A DNA stretch of 64,000 nucleotides from Bradyrhizobium quebecense. Lineage in GTDB: Bacteria; Pseudomonadota; Alphaproteobacteria; Rhizobiales; Xanthobacteraceae. Positions 1-10,007 of this stretch are shown here, piece by piece (position 1 is the stretch's first letter; each line of letters starts with the position of its first letter). The notes under the pieces were generated by a model. That model had not been told where the DNA came from. It worked only from the letters and a program-made list of their open reading frames with translations, and searched no databases. Where the stretch lies: NCBI RefSeq assembly GCF_013373795.3, contig NZ_CP088022.1, forward strand, positions 8,377,501-8,441,500, given 5' to 3'. The translations under genes and the position numbers were made by a program.

Positions 1-2
1 TC

Positions 3-509
3 GAAAGCCTGCGCGATCCCCTCATCGTCATGATCAGCGTTCCGATGGCGGTCGTCGGGGCCTTGATCCCGCTATTCTTTGGCTTGTCGACGATGAACAT
101 CTACACTCAGGTTGGGCTGTTGACACTGGTCGGGCTGATTTCCAAGCACGGTATCTTAATGGTTGAGTTTGCCAATGAGCTGCAGCTCAAGGAGAGGCTC
201 GACCGCCGCTCGGCTATCGAGATGGCGGCGCGCGTTCGACTTCGTCCGATCTTGATGACCACGGCGGCGATGGTCACTGGTCTCTTACCTTTGTTGACCG
301 CAACGGGCGCTGGCGCCGCGAGCCGCTTCTCGATTGGGCTCGTGCTCGTCGCGGGCATGTCCATCGGAACGTTGTTCACGCTCTTCGTGCTACCGGCGCT
401 CTATGTCGCGATTGCGTCCGATCACCGCGCCGGTGCGAATGCTGTCCACGTCAAGAACACCGCTGAGTTGGAACACGCCGGGGCTGTTGATGCCCACTTG
501 GCCAAGTGA
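3..509 (+). CDS. RND (HAE1-type) efflux permease, C-terminal part
   Basis: The frame is open from the left edge of the window, so only the last 169 residues or so are present and the true start lies upstream. The inner-membrane permease of a tripartite RND pump exports drugs or hydrophobic compounds using the proton gradient. What is seen is the last group of transmembrane helices with the family phrase ISKHGILMVEFANE, the following RLRPILMTTAAMVTGLLPLL helix pair, and a final hydrophobic segment ending FVLPALYVAIA before a short hydrophilic tail. This arrangement is typical of MexF/AcrB-like proteins. The stop is normal and the C-terminus looks complete. No outer-membrane partner follows; the next identifiable DNA is an IS630 element. 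Substrate cannot be inferred. Confidence 0.88.
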   Translation, partial: ESLRDPLIVMISVPMAVVGALIPLFFGLSTMNIYTQVGLLTLVGLISKHGILMVEFANELQLKERLDRRSAIEMAARVRLRPILMTTAAMVTGLLPLLTATGAGAASRFSIGLVLVAGMSIGTLFTLFVLPALYVAIASDHRAGANAVHVKNTAELEHAGAVDAHLAK

Positions 510-998
510 TGACGCTCACAATCAATTGAGCTTCGCCGAATTGGTGCTAAAGCAGGGGACGCTGATCGCCGACCGCGGTGACTTGATCGCGCTGGTTGGC
601 TACAATTGGTGGCGCGGTCCGCGTCATTCTCTGCTCCGACAGGCTCGGTATTGTTGCCGACCGATCAGAAAGGGGCGGTAGCTATTGGCCTCTGCCAGGG
701 TGAATTGCCGGACATCCACGGCAGCGCAACTCGCATGCTTGCCTGTCTGGGAGAATTCATGCACTCCCGATGACGAACAGTGGTGGTGCCGCCTTGTTTC
801 ATTGGCTCTGGAAGGGAATGATTTGCTCGGGCTTGTCTTGCCGGCAGAACAGACGAGCGCTGGTTTGCTGCAGTCTGCGTCCCGTAGGCGAGCGGGTCGG
901 AACTGGCTGGGCGTCTGAAGCCTATCTCATTAACATAGCTATGGATTCGATACTGGTCGGGCACAGGCAGCCTATTCTGGCTAGCAAGGGGGCCTCTA
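510..998. other. Intergenic, no supported gene
   Basis: No reading frame here has convincing coding character. A short in-frame stretch just after the RND stop (about 530-630, + strand) reads like protein (FAELVLKQGTLIADRGDL) but has no start and I cannot assign it. The right edge is the TA dinucleotide at 997-998 that borders the IS630 element. Confidence 0.4.
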
Positions 999-1021
999 GA
1001 GCAGATTCTGATCAGACACGG

Positions 1022-1616
1022 TCATAACCGGCTGCGGCGAAGAAGTTCAGGCACTCTTGGGCGGTGAAGGCGGTCAGGGCGGTGGCAATAGCGTTGTCCA
1101 AAGCCTCGATTGATCTGGCGGCGGCCTTTCGAAGTGCGGCTTTGAGCTTGGCGAAGGCCATTTCGATCGGATTGAGGTCGGGCGAATAAGGCGGCAAATA
1201 GAGGAGCTGGGCGCCCAGCGGCATCGATTGCGATGCCGACCTCGGCGCGCTTGTGTGCTGCGAGATTGTCCATCACCACGATGTCGCCGGGCCTGAGTGT
1301 CGGCACGAGGACTTGCGTCACGTAAGCCTCGAACGCCAGACCATCCATGGGACCGTCAAGGACCATCGGCGCAGTCATGCCGGTCGCTCTGAGCGCGCCG
1401 ACGAAGGTCGTCGTCTTCCAATGACCATGCGGGAGCGCTGCGACACAGCGCTGGCCGTACGGCGAGCGGCCATAGCGCCGCGCCATCTTGGTCGAGGCTC
1501 CCGTCTCGTCGATAAACACCAACCGATGGATGCCGATCTCAGGCTGAGATGCCTTCCACGCCGCGCGTTCAGCGGCCACGTCCGGCCGATCCTGCTCGCT
1601 GGCGTGCGATGTTTTT
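1022..1616 (-). pseudogene. IS630 transposase catalytic frame (orfB), frameshifted
   Basis: DDE catalytic half of the IS630 transposase. The first catalytic Asp lies in [10 protein letters not shown] and the second in [11 protein letters not shown]. After IAIDA the frame shifts because of one extra C (GATGCCGCTGGG here, GATGCCGTGGG in the intact copy at 46.8 kb), so the final [12 protein letters not shown] segment with the last catalytic acidic residue is in a different frame (1022-1224). As written it would end in unrelated residues and be inactive; the intact copy in this window could supply the protein in trans. Confidence 0.85.
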
Positions 1617-1964
1617 TTTGAACGTGATGTTGCGGCGATCGAAGAATCGCCAGACCACGCTCGGCACGAAACGCTCGCCGTGGACTTTGAGGAGATGGTC
1701 AGCGATCTCGGCCAGCGTCATGTCAGGCGTAGCCTTGACCAGGGAGAGGATCTCCGCAGCATGACCCTCGATCCGAGCTGAACGTCTGTCTCCGCCCTGC
1801 GCTCCCGCCTCACAAGCGCCGGTGCTGCGCCATTCGTTGACCAGTTCGATCGCTGTCGATGGCGCTACGCCGAACCGGCCGGCGGCGCCCCGACAGCTCA
1901 TGCCTTCCTCTTCCACAGCCCGAATAATGCGAAGGCGAAGGTCCGGCGAGAGCGGCTTAGCCAT
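1569..1964 (-). CDS. IS630 transposase, N-terminal frame (orfA)
   Basis: 131 residues beginning [20 protein letters not shown]. It carries the helix-turn-helix half of an IS630/Tc1-type transposase (the [20 protein letters not shown] segment reads as the recognition helices) that binds the IS ends. The frame continues past a run of eight A residues on the coding strand (1612-1619) and then stops in GSAGRGR. The catalytic domain lies in the +1 frame, so full-length enzyme needs a frameshift or polymerase slippage on that run. Identical to the orfA at 46395-46790. Confidence 0.85.
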   Translation of the reverse strand: MAKPLSPDLRLRIIRAVEEEGMSCRGAAGRFGVAPSTAIELVNEWRSTGACEAGAQGGDRRSARIEGHAAEILSLVKATPDMTLAEIADHLLKVHGERFVPSVVWRFFDRRNITFKKNIARQRAGSAGRGR

Positions 1965-2382
1965 GGGGGCTGGCCTCCATCACCAGCCCTCAGGGTGAAT
2001 CACGATTTGCCTCACAAGGGAATCTGGAGGGTTCTGTGAGGTCGCGCTCACGCGAGGGCGCGGCAGGCGCTTATGACGCGACCTCATTGAAGCCGGATTG
2101 AACGAAGGCGCGGGAGGCTATTCGCGGTTTTGCAGCTATGGGGATTGTTCGAGATCGCCATGCCCGATCTGCTGGCTCGGCGCGTGAGGCAGAGACACAG
2201 GAGTGCGCATCCTGGAAGAGTTGAGATCAGACGCGCTTCGCCTGAGATCGCGATAGGCCTTTTGCTGCATCGGACGGTTGTTGTCGCGCAGTGTGACAGC
2301 ACGGATTCGACATCGTCCGCGATGATCGAGACGCTGGGAGCGAAATGACGAATGATGATCGTCGTGCACGACATGACTTGGC

Positions 2383-3633
2383 TCACGATGTGTCGCATCG
2401 GAACGGTGATGTTCGAGGGCTGGGGCGTCTGAAGCTATGTCGAAAGCGCTCAATGATGCGCATGACGCCACCACAATCGGGACAGGCAGGAACCTCGGCC
2501 CGGGTTTGAGCCTCCGAATCCACAGGCGACGGCTGGCCATCGTTTGGGGCTGTTCGCTCATGATCGAGAAGTTCGCGGCAAAGGGCGAGCTTGGCAGCGC
2601 GATGGCGGTTGGCCATGAAGCCGAAGTGGCGGATGCGGTGGAAGCCGTCAGGCAGCGTATGAAGCAGGAAACGGCGAATGAACTCATCGGGCTTGAGATT
2701 CATGATCTTTGTCGCGCTGTTTTGGCGATAGTCCTTCCATGAGAAGGCGACATGATCGTCGTCGAGTGCGACGAGCCGGCTGTTGGCGATCGCGACGCGA
2801 TGGGTGTAGCGGCCGAGATAGGCCAGGACCTGTGCGGGTCCGCCGAAGGGCCGCTTGGCGTAAACAACCCAGTTGATGCGTCGCATGGCGTCGAGGTGGG
2901 CCGCAAAGGCAGCCGGCTCGGCCAGAGCTCCGAGATCGCCGAAGAAACGCAAGGCACCGGAGTTGAAGGCTGCCGACAGACGTTTGAGAAAAAGTGTGCG
3001 AAATAGTCTGGACAACGGTTTGACGGCCAGGAAGAAGTTCGGTCGGCAAGCGGTCCAGCGCGCGCCATCGGGCGAGAGGCCGCCACCCGGAACGACGCAA
3101 TGGACGTGGGGATGATGCATCAGCGTCTGTCCCCAGGTGTGGAGGACGGCGACGCCGCCGATCGCACCGCCGAGCCGGCGTGGATTGGCGGCGAGCGTCG
3201 TCATCGCCTCGGCGGCAGCCTTGAACAGGATGGCATAGACGACGGCCTTGTTCTGGAAAGCGATCGCGGCGATCGGTGCGGGAAGTGTAAAGACGACGTG
3301 GAAATAGGGAACCGGAAGCAGGTCGGCTTGACGCGCGGCGAGCCACGCGGCTCGGGCTCTCCCCTGACACTTCGGACAGTGCCGATTGCGGCAGGAATTA
3401 TAGGCAACGCGTGTCGTGCCGCAGTCGTCGCAAGCCTGCATGTGGCCGCCGAGCGCCTCGGTCCGGCACGCAACGATCGCGCTCATCACGCGCCGCTCGA
3501 CCCGCCCCAGATGACCGGCATGTACACGGCGATAGGCGTCGCCATGCCGGCACAGAATATCGGCAATCTCGATGGCGGGCCTGTTGGAGCGGATGTCGGA
3601 GCGGGTCATGACCCGCATCCCGCTGCGGGTCAT
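2383..3633 (-). CDS. IS91-family HUH (Y2) transposase
   Basis: 416 residues. Rolling-circle transposase that nicks single-stranded DNA at the origin end. Visible parts: an N-terminal zinc-binding region (C68, C71, C81, C86, C89; [10 protein letters not shown]), the HUH metal-binding motif H176-V177-H178 in MHHPHVHCV, and the two catalytic tyrosines Y272 and Y276 in [10 protein letters not shown] second Cys pair (CPDCGG, about 384-389) lies near the C-terminus. The start codon overlaps the stop of the upstream recombinase (ATGA), so translation is probably coupled. Identical in copies A, B and D; copy C has L228F. Confidence 0.9.
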   Translation of the reverse strand: MTRSGMRVMTRSDIRSNRPAIEIADILCRHGDAYRRVHAGHLGRVERRVMSAIVACRTEALGGHMQACDDCGTTRVAYNSCRNRHCPKCQGRARAAWLAARQADLLPVPYFHVVFTLPAPIAAIAFQNKAVVYAILFKAAAEAMTTLAANPRRLGGAIGGVAVLHTWGQTLMHHPHVHCVVPGGGLSPDGARWTACRPNFFLAVKPLSRLFRTLFLKRLSAAFNSGALRFFGDLGALAEPAAFAAHLDAMRRINWVVYAKRPFGGPAQVLAYLGRYTHRVAIANSRLVALDDDHVAFSWKDYRQNSATKIMNLKPDEFIRRFLLHTLPDGFHRIRHFGFMANRHRAAKLALCRELLDHERTAPNDGQPSPVDSEAQTRAEVPACPDCGGVMRIIERFRHSFRRPSPRTSPFRCDTS

Positions 3634-4490
3634 CCAGGTGGCGTCACCTCCAGCGACAGGCGATCGAGCGGGCTCTGCGTCGCTCGGATCGTATCGGTGG
3701 CGACCTGCGTGTAGCGCGCTGTCGACGACAAATTATTGTGCCCGAGCAAGACCTGGATGATCCGGATATCGGTTCCGTTCTCGAGAAGATGTGTCGCGAA
3801 GCTGTGGCGCAGCGTGTGCAGCGTGACGCGCTTGGTCAGGCCCGCAGCCTTCACCGCCGACCGGCAGGCGGCATGCAGCACGGTCTGATCGATCGGATGA
3901 TCTTCGTCACGACCAGGGAACAGATAAAGCCGCGGCCGGGCGAGCCGCCAGTAGGTGCGCAGGATGCCCAGCAGCTGGGGCGACAGCATCACGTTGCGAT
4001 CCTTCGCGCCCTTGCCGTGGCGCACCTGGATGACGCCGCGGGCGCTGTCGATGTCTTCGATCCGCAGTCCCGCAACCTCCGAGGCCCTGAGCCCGGCCGC
4101 ATAGGCGGTGGTGAGCGCGGCGCGGCTCTTCAGGCTCGATACCGCTTCAAGAAACTGAACCACTTCGTCGGCGCTGAGAACGACCGGCAGCTTGCGCGGT
4201 TCTCGCGCATAGGGAATGCGCTCTGGGATGAGCGCCTCGCCGAGCGTGACGCCGTAGAAAAACCGTAGCGCACAGACGATCTGGTTCAGCGCCGGCCATG
4301 AGATGCCGGTCGAGACCAAATGCACCTGGAAGGCGCGGACGTCTTCCAGCTCTAACCGGTCAGGCGATCGGCCAAAATAGCGGCTGAACTTCGAAACCGC
4401 GCTGATGTAGGATCTTTGCGTCGCCGGCGACAGATTGCGGACGGTCATGTCTTCGATCATGCGGCGGCGAAGAGGGCTCAAATCGGCCAT
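3630..4490 (-). CDS. Tyrosine recombinase/integrase of the IS91-like element
   Basis: 286 residues from the ATG at 4490, preceded by an AGGAG ribosome-binding site; an in-frame ATG 14 codons upstream lacks one. The N-terminal SAM-like DNA-binding domain (YISAVSKFSRYFG) is followed by the catalytic domain. Numbered from the upstream ATG, the catalytic set is R149 in GLRASE, H239 and R242 in [11 protein letters not shown]265 in LLGH and nucleophile Y274 in TARYTQ. Such genes are known as an accessory ORF in a subset of IS91-family elements; their role in transposition is not settled. Ends four bases into the transposase gene. Confidence 0.9.
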   Translation of the reverse strand: MADLSPLRRRMIEDMTVRNLSPATQRSYISAVSKFSRYFGRSPDRLELEDVRAFQVHLVSTGISWPALNQIVCALRFFYGVTLGEALIPERIPYAREPRKLPVVLSADEVVQFLEAVSSLKSRAALTTAYAAGLRASEVAGLRIEDIDSARGVIQVRHGKGAKDRNVMLSPQLLGILRTYWRLARPRLYLFPGRDEDHPIDQTVLHAACRSAVKAAGLTKRVTLHTLRHSFATHLLENGTDIRIIQVLLGHNNLSSTARYTQVATDTIRATQSPLDRLSLEVTPPG

Positions 4491-4756
4491 CTCGATACTC
4501 CTGTCTGAGGGGGTGGGCTCCAACACCCACATCCTCTCAGCCAGGAGGCGATCTATGCCACCTTGCCCCCTACGCCGCGGCAGCGGCTTAGTTCAATCCC
4601 TAGAGTCCACACCACCTAGTCTTACTGCGTCATAAGCGTAGGCGACGATTGACGTTTTGCTGTCGGCGTCGACAACACGGGCATCGTTGCAAGGTCTTGA
4701 TGATTGCGTCGGCCAGCCGCCTGCGCATGGTTGCGATCGAATTTGGAATGTGACGC

Positions 4757-5992
4757 TCAGGCCGCAATGGCGGATCCTCTGGGTCTGTAACCGTCGGGAA
4801 CGGCAAGTTGCGAGAAGAGAGCGGTGCAGCGAGGTGCTGAGGGGGGAATCGTCTCTCGTTCGGAGATCAGGAATCCGTAGGCTGCGATGCAGAGCGTTGC
4901 GTGATGATGGAGGCCGCGCCAGCCGCGCCCCTCAAAGTGCCCGAGCCCGACCTCCTGCTTCAGCTCCTGATAATCGCGTCGATGCGCCAGCGCAGTTTGG
5001 CCAGATCGACAAGACGGGCGAAGCCAATATTCTCCGGCAGAGTTGAGAGCCAGTATTTTGTCGGCTCCTGTTCTCCCTTCGGCCATTCGATCAACAGCCA
5101 TTCTTCCGGCCAAGGTTCGCTGCGGTTGAAGTCGCGATGGGCAATGCGAATGCGCAGCCGCGCAAAACGCGACTTGAGGAGCACATTGCTTCCCTCGCGC
5201 CAAGTGATCGTCCGCCACGCCTTGGCCGGAAGGCTAAGGCAAAATCCTTGACCTTGACCGGTTGGTGCTTGGCATCACGGCGTAGCTGTTTGGTCGGCCG
5301 GCCGCGGCCCCGGACGTAAGGTTTGGGCGGCAAAGGCCCGGTGCCGGGCGCCCACACGGTGGTGTTCGACAGGATGCCAGCGACGTAGGGCAGCCCCAGC
5401 GCCGTGACGGCTGTGCGCAGATCGATGTGCGCGCCATAGCCCGCATCCATCAGCACGACGCGCGCGGCAAGCCCGCCGCACAGGCCGCGCGGATCTGATC
5501 GAGCGCGATCTCCGGCTTGGTCTGAAAGCCGATCTTCTCGGGCACGCCTGCCTTCTGGCGGCGGGCAGTGTCAGAGGCCCAGCTCTCCGGCAAATACAAG
5601 CGATAGGCCACCGGCAGGCTCGCATGAGCATTGGCCAGCGACAGCGACACCGCGACCTGGCAATTGTCCTGCTTGCCGAGCTGGCCGCAATACTGCCGGG
5701 CCACGCCCACCGAAAGCGTGCCCTTCTTGGGAAAGCCCGTGTCGTCGATGATCCAGGCCTCGATCGGCCCATGCCGCTCGATCGCCGGCAGAACCATCTG
5801 GCGAACTTTGGCCAGCACCCGCTCGTCCGACCAGCGCCCCTCACCGACAAAATGCAACAGAGACCGGTGCTGCGCCGCCGTTCGCTCTGGTGCCGTCACC
5901 GCAGCCATCGGCTCCACGCTCTTGCGCTCGCACGGCAGCATCAGGCCTTGACGGTAATCCCGCAATGGCTTGGCCCGGTCGGCGTGACCGAT
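4757..5992 (-). pseudogene. IS701-family transposase, multiply frameshifted and truncated
   Basis: DDE transposase remnant read in order from right to left: a block at 5450-5992 with GHADRAKPLRDYR, VEPMAAVTA and the first catalytic Asp in WIIDDTGFPKKG; a block at 5091-5456 with the second Asp in LMDAGYG; a block at 4960-5184 (PTKYWLSTLPENI); and a block at 4757-5000 with the catalytic Glu in LKQEVGLGHFEG and HHHATLCIAAYGF. At least three frame changes separate the blocks. The N-terminus is cut off by the IS3 element that starts at 5993. Not functional. Confidence 0.85.
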
Positions 5993-6114
5993 TGAAATGG
6001 ACCCGCGGAGCGGGGCCGCTTGAGCCGGTTTGTTAGTTGGAAACTGACCGCTCCTGATTACTTCCTATCACGCCGCCAGAGACACTGTCTGCTGCTGTTG
6101 CTGTGGGCATGTGG

Positions 6115-6993
6115 TCAACGCGTCAGCGTTGTCCACCATTCCACAGCCTTCGCGGCCTGCATCCGTTCGCGCCAGACCGCCATCGGCGTGCGATAGCCGA
6201 GCGCCTGATGAAGGCGACGATCGTTGTAGAAGGCGATCAGCTCGCGATCCCTGCCTTGGCCTCGCGGCCGTCGGCATAGCCCTTGAGATAGATGTCCTCA
6301 TGCTTGAGCGACCGCCACAGCCGCTCGATGAAGACGTTGTCCATCCAACGACCGCGGCCATCCATGGAGATCTTGATCCCTGCGCCCGCCAACGCGCCGG
6401 TGAAGGCCGCGCTGGTGAACTGGCTGCCTTGGTCGGTATTGAAAATCTCCGGCCTGCCGTACTTCGCCAGCGCCTCTTCCAGAGCCGCCACGCAGAACGA
6501 GACGTCGATCGTGTTCGATAACCGCCACGCCAGAACCGCACGGCTCGCCCAGTCGATGATGGCGACGAGATAAAGAAAAGCCACGGCCGATGGGCAGATA
6601 CGTGATGTCGGCGGCCCACACCTGGTTCGGCCGGTCGATCGTCATGTTGCGCAGCAGATAAGGATAGATCTTGTGGCCCGGCGCCGGCTTCGTCGTGTTC
6701 GGCTTCGGTCCCAGCGCCGCGATGCCCATCTTGCGCATCAACCGCTGCACGCGCTTGCGATTGACCTGAAGCCCCTCAGCCTTCAGCATTGCGGTCATTC
6801 GCCGCGAGCCCAGGAACGGCCAGGCGATGAACAGCTCGTCGATCCGCCGCATCAGGGCAAGGTCGTTGTCGTTGGCCGGCCGGGGCGGCCGGTAGACCCC
6901 GGAGCGCGCGATGCCAAGCAACAGGCATTGCCAACGGATCGACAGCGCCTTGTCGGCGCGATCGAGCATTCCTCGACGGTCCGGCGTGCTCAT
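6115..6993 (-). pseudogene. IS3-family transposase orfB (frameshifted twice)
   Basis: DDE integrase-like transposase. The first Asp is in VWAADITYLP, the second in IFNTDQGSQFTS and the Glu in NVFIERLWRSLKHED. The frame changes once after PIGRGF (resuming FLYLVAIIDWASR) and again after KAGIAS (resuming IAFYNDRRLHQALGYR...WWTTLTR). Both lesions are also in the copy at 20.2-21.1 kb, so they pre-date the duplication. Confidence 0.85.
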
Positions 6994-7283
6994 CTTCCGG
7001 ACCTCCGCGCTAAAAAATCGCGCTCGGCCGTCAGTTGTCCAATCTTGGCGTGCAGCTTCTCGATCTCGCGTTCGCGCGTTTCCTCGCTCTCGCGCCCGAC
7101 ACCCGCATCAAAGGCCCGCGCCGCCTGGTCCAGCAGTTGCTTCTTCCAGGCATAGATCTGGTTCGGGTGAACCTCATAGCGCTGGGCCAGATCGGCCACC
7201 GTCGCCTGCTCCCGCACGGCTTCCAGCGCAATCTTTGCCTTCAGTGCCGCGTCGATCTTGCGTCTCGTCTTCGTCGTCATCAT
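6990..7283 (-). CDS. IS3-family transposase orfA
   Basis: 97 residues, [20 protein letters not shown] at the start. A helix-turn-helix ([20 protein letters not shown]) is followed by a heptad-like segment ([20 protein letters not shown]) that probably forms the leucine-zipper dimer interface known in IS3 OrfA proteins. Its stop overlaps the orfB start (ATGA), where the family usually makes a fused OrfAB by -1 frameshifting. Intact. Confidence 0.85.
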   Translation of the reverse strand: MMTTKTRRKIDAALKAKIALEAVREQATVADLAQRYEVHPNQIYAWKKQLLDQAARAFDAGVGRESEETREREIEKLHAKIGQLTAERDFLARRSGR

Positions 7284-7354
7284 GCCCTCCGTCTATCAAA
7301 CGGAGCGGCCCTTTTCCAACTTAACCTCTGGTCCCAAAATCGGGGTCCATTTCA

Positions 7355-8255
7355 GCGAACCGACTTTTGATTGCAGGCGTGCTTTGCCATCGAGCTTCGA
7401 GCGTGTGCGCACGCAGATGCGTGAGCGGAGCGCGACCGCTATTGGTTACAGAGGCCGCACGCCTTTGCGGCCATAACCTGACGGCAGCGTCGCAATATGA
7501 AAGGAAGGCTATAATCCTAGGACGACATTGATGAATCCAATCCACCCACAGAGGCGCGTCGCCATCGCTGATGCCTTTGACTCCACTTTTCGGGGCTCAA
7601 TTCTGGCGCATCACGCTTGTCATTTGCTCATTTGCGGCCAGCTGAGCTGCGGCTCGCCATGACCGGATATCACCGCCTGATGCCTGCGGCGGCCGGCGCG
7701 ATGTCGGCCGTTTTCAAGGTGCCATCAACAATGCAAGCTCCCATTACGTTTGATCGCACGAAGATCTTATTCTGCAGGGAACAATCTCGACAAAGCATGC
7801 AGTTTCGCGCAACTACCACGTGGTGGAGCAAAGAGCCGGGCCAATCGCCTGACACTTCCGCGCACGCGCAGCCAGCTGAACGCAGCATGCACGCATGGCG
7901 GCCCTTCTGTGTGAAAGCAGGCCTTCTGTTCGGTGGCTGCCAATGTTGTCGCAAACTCGCCATCGCGCAGGACCACAACGACTGCCCGCGCCCGATGGCT
8001 GCACCGGTTTCCTTTATTCATTTTTGCGGGCGATTGCCGCGATCAGTGCAAGGCTTGAATCGGGCTGCACGAAGCAGGCATCTTTATTGCAGGCGTTACG
8101 ATGGGCTTCGTCGTGACATGCTACATCCACATCTGGGGAATCGGCGCGCGACCCGGCCGCCTCAAGATAGACGGCTTGTAGGTTAGATGGAGAGCAACGC
8201 GCGCAACCTGGCTGGCCGAAGCCTTCGGCCAGATCGCGACCGAGATGGATCGGGG
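7355..8255. other. Long intergenic region, no supported gene
   Basis: About 900 bp between the IS3 element and the transporter. Open frames exist on both strands (the longest from about 7617 to 8186, +) but they are rich in rare residue combinations, lack a credible ribosome-binding site and match no family I recognise. I see no repeat, tRNA or terminator here. Confidence 0.4.
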
Positions 8256-9587
8256 ATGGCCAGTCAATTCGCTCCGGAGCATCGAAAGCCGATTCTCGTT
8301 GCGCCGGACGAAAGCCTGACCGGCAGCGTCGTGTTGGGCGCAACGATCGGCAATATTCTCGAATTTTACGACTTCGGGACCTATACCTTTTTCGCAATCC
8401 AGATAGGTCAGGCGTTCTTCCCGGCGAGCGACCCGTTTGCCAGCCTCATGCTGTCGCTCGGGACGTTTGGCGCGGGTTTTGTAACCAGACCGATAGGGGC
8501 CATCGTGCTCGGCTCGTACTCGGATCGGGTCGGGCGCCGGCCCGCGATGACTGCCAGCTTTGCCATGATGAGCGCCGCGATCCTCGCGTTAGCTGTTACG
8601 CCATCGTACGAGACGATAGGAATTGGCGCTCCGTTGCTGGCCATTTTCGCACGTTTGGTGCAGGGCTTCGCTCTGGGAGGTGAGGTCGGTCCGACTACTG
8701 CCTATTTGATGGAAGCGGCCCCGGCCGAAGCCCGCGGTCTTGCTGTCTCGTTTCAGCCTGCCAGCCAACAGATAGCTGCAACCGCCGGAGCGCTGGTTGG
8801 AGAAATGCTCTCCCTCGCGATGACAAGTGAGGCACTGGACGCGTACGGTTGGCGGATCGCGTTCTTGCTCGGCGCCGGCACGCTGCCGTTGGGACTTTGG
8901 CTGCGGAGCGCCCTGCCGGAGACATTACACCGCCCGGAGGCTTCGGCTCCCGTCGTCGAGAGTGCGAAGAGATTGCGTGCCGTCCGCCGTATGATGAGCT
9001 TGGGACTCGTCATTTTGGCCAGTTGCACAATTTTTACCTACATCACGGAATATATGACCACCTATGCGCTGAATACCTTGCAAGTTTCTGCGCCTCTCGC
9101 CTTCGCCACCACGCTCGTCAGCAATGCAGTAGGAATTGGCGCCGCACTGCTGGGCGGTTGGCTCGCGGATCGTGCAGGACGCCGGCACATCATGATATGG
9201 CCGCAGGTCACCGCGCTGCTGATGACCTATCCGGTATTCTGGTGGATCGTAGAGAGCCGCAGTGCCATCGCACTTCTCGGAGGCCTCGGCGCGCTCACCT
9301 TCATCGGAACGGTCCCGTATAGCGCCTTCTATGTGAGCATGGCCGAAGGTTTGCCCAAGAACATCCGCGGCGGCGCCTTCGCGACGATTTACGCTTTTGC
9401 GATAGCGATCTTCGGTGGCACAGCTCAACCCATCGTCACCTGGTTGATCCACGTTACCGGGAACGCACTGGCTCCCGCCTGGTACATGCTTGTCGCTAGC
9501 GCGGCCGGATTCTGTGCCATGCTGATGATGCCCGAGACGGCACCGCCGAGAATTCAGAGCGCTGCGCATAAGCGAAGCCCGTCGTAG
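8256..9587 (+). CDS. MFS transporter, metabolite:H+ symporter (MHS) type
   Basis: 443 residues from the chosen ATG (MASQFAPEH); an ATG 23 codons upstream would add a charged leader unlike the family. Twelve hydrophobic helices are expected for this inner-membrane proton symporter. Diagnostic phrases are GNILEFYDFGTY at the start of helix 1, GSYSDRVGRRP in the loop between helices 2 and 3 (MFS motif A), ARLVQGFALGGEVGP in helix 4 and LADRAGRRHIM as the second-half copy of motif A. Relatives move citrate, shikimate, proline betaine or other organic acids; the substrate cannot be told. It stands alone between IS elements and appears intact. Confidence 0.88.
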   Translation: MASQFAPEHRKPILVAPDESLTGSVVLGATIGNILEFYDFGTYTFFAIQIGQAFFPASDPFASLMLSLGTFGAGFVTRPIGAIVLGSYSDRVGRRPAMTASFAMMSAAILALAVTPSYETIGIGAPLLAIFARLVQGFALGGEVGPTTAYLMEAAPAEARGLAVSFQPASQQIAATAGALVGEMLSLAMTSEALDAYGWRIAFLLGAGTLPLGLWLRSALPETLHRPEASAPVVESAKRLRAVRRMMSLGLVILASCTIFTYITEYMTTYALNTLQVSAPLAFATTLVSNAVGIGAALLGGWLADRAGRRHIMIWPQVTALLMTYPVFWWIVESRSAIALLGGLGALTFIGTVPYSAFYVSMAEGLPKNIRGGAFATIYAFAIAIFGGTAQPIVTWLIHVTGNALAPAWYMLVASAAGFCAMLMMPETAPPRIQSAAHKRSPS

Positions 9588-9897
9588 CGCTGGACAACGT
9601 GATCACGGGTCCCTTCCGCTCATATCGCGCTCCCCGTCAAATCTTTGGGGAAGAAAGTAGATCGGCCCGAGAGATAGGAATTGTCTTGATGAACCATTCG
9701 ATTTTTGCAGGAGGGGCCGGTGTTGGGGCCGCGCCTTCTTGTTGGGGTCGGGTAGGCTTTCGAGTTTTTCGCTTTTTCCTACTGGATGGTCATCGGCATT
9801 GGAACAAGCGATGGGCAATCCGCGTGATGATCGCTGCAACACGGCGGGTTTCTTGCTGCGCAGCGCTAGAGCATTTTCTGACCTGGCGGAATCGGAA
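9588..9897. other. Intergenic, ends in an IS630-like terminus
   Basis: No gene seen. From 9867 the sequence TAGAGCATTTTCTGACC precedes the IS91-like element; the same words precede copy C (from about 43730) and a variant (TAGAGCATTTTCCGACC on the other strand) follows copy D at about 55.98 kb. It starts with TA and resembles the outer end of the IS630 element (TAGAGCAGATTCTGATC), so it may be a leftover IS630-type end. Confidence 0.45.
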
Positions 9898-10007
9898 GGG
9901 ATTGAACTAAGCCGCTGCCGCGGCGTAGGGGGCAAGGTGGCATAGATCGCCTCCTGGCTGAGAGGATGTGGGTGTTGGAGCCCACCCCCTCAGACAGGAG
10001 TATCGAG

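Larger units (their letters stand above)
999..2013 (-). mobile_element. IS630-family insertion sequence, copy 1
   Basis: About 1.0 kb. The outer end starts GAGCAGATTCTGATC directly after a TA dinucleotide, as expected for IS630-type TA targeting. The inner end (GAGGCAAATCGTGATTC, read from the other strand) is an imperfect match to it and lies four bases from the IS91-like element copy A. It matches the element at 46346-47359 almost base for base, including the 8-A run used for frameshifting. One extra C near 1220 breaks the second frame, so this copy should not make a full transposase. Confidence 0.85.
2018..4600 (-). mobile_element. IS91-like element with tyrosine recombinase, copy A
   Basis: A 2583-bp unit found four times in the window (copies A-D). 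It is bounded by GGGATTGAAC upstream of the recombinase gene and by CCTCCAGATTCCC downstream of the transposase. It holds two coupled genes, a tyrosine recombinase then an HUH (Y2) transposase. Near the transposase end lies an inverted repeat, GAGGTCGCG...CGCGACCTC, followed by ACAGAAC, which looks like the hairpin-plus-tetranucleotide origin end of IS91-family elements. This copy abuts IS630 copy 1; its other end borders unrelated DNA (CTAGAGTCC). Outer boundaries are taken from where the four copies diverge. Confidence 0.85.
5993..7354 (-). mobile_element. IS3-family element, copy 1
   Basis: 1362 bp with both ends reading TGAAATGGACCC inward. It carries orfA and a broken orfB. The same element, with the same two orfB frameshifts, occurs at 18468-21196. 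The left end cuts the IS701 transposase. No direct target repeat is visible (flanks ...ACCGAT and GCGAAC...), so one flank has probably been rearranged since insertion. Confidence 0.88.

Noticed and set aside
5993..7360. Target duplication around IS3 copy 1
   Set aside because: Flanks ACCGAT and GCGAAC do not match in any 3-5 base register, so no duplication is claimed.
7617..8186. 189-residue open frame, + strand
   Set aside because: Rich in Arg/Cys/His with no recognisable core, no ribosome-binding site and no similarity I can recall; treated as non-coding.
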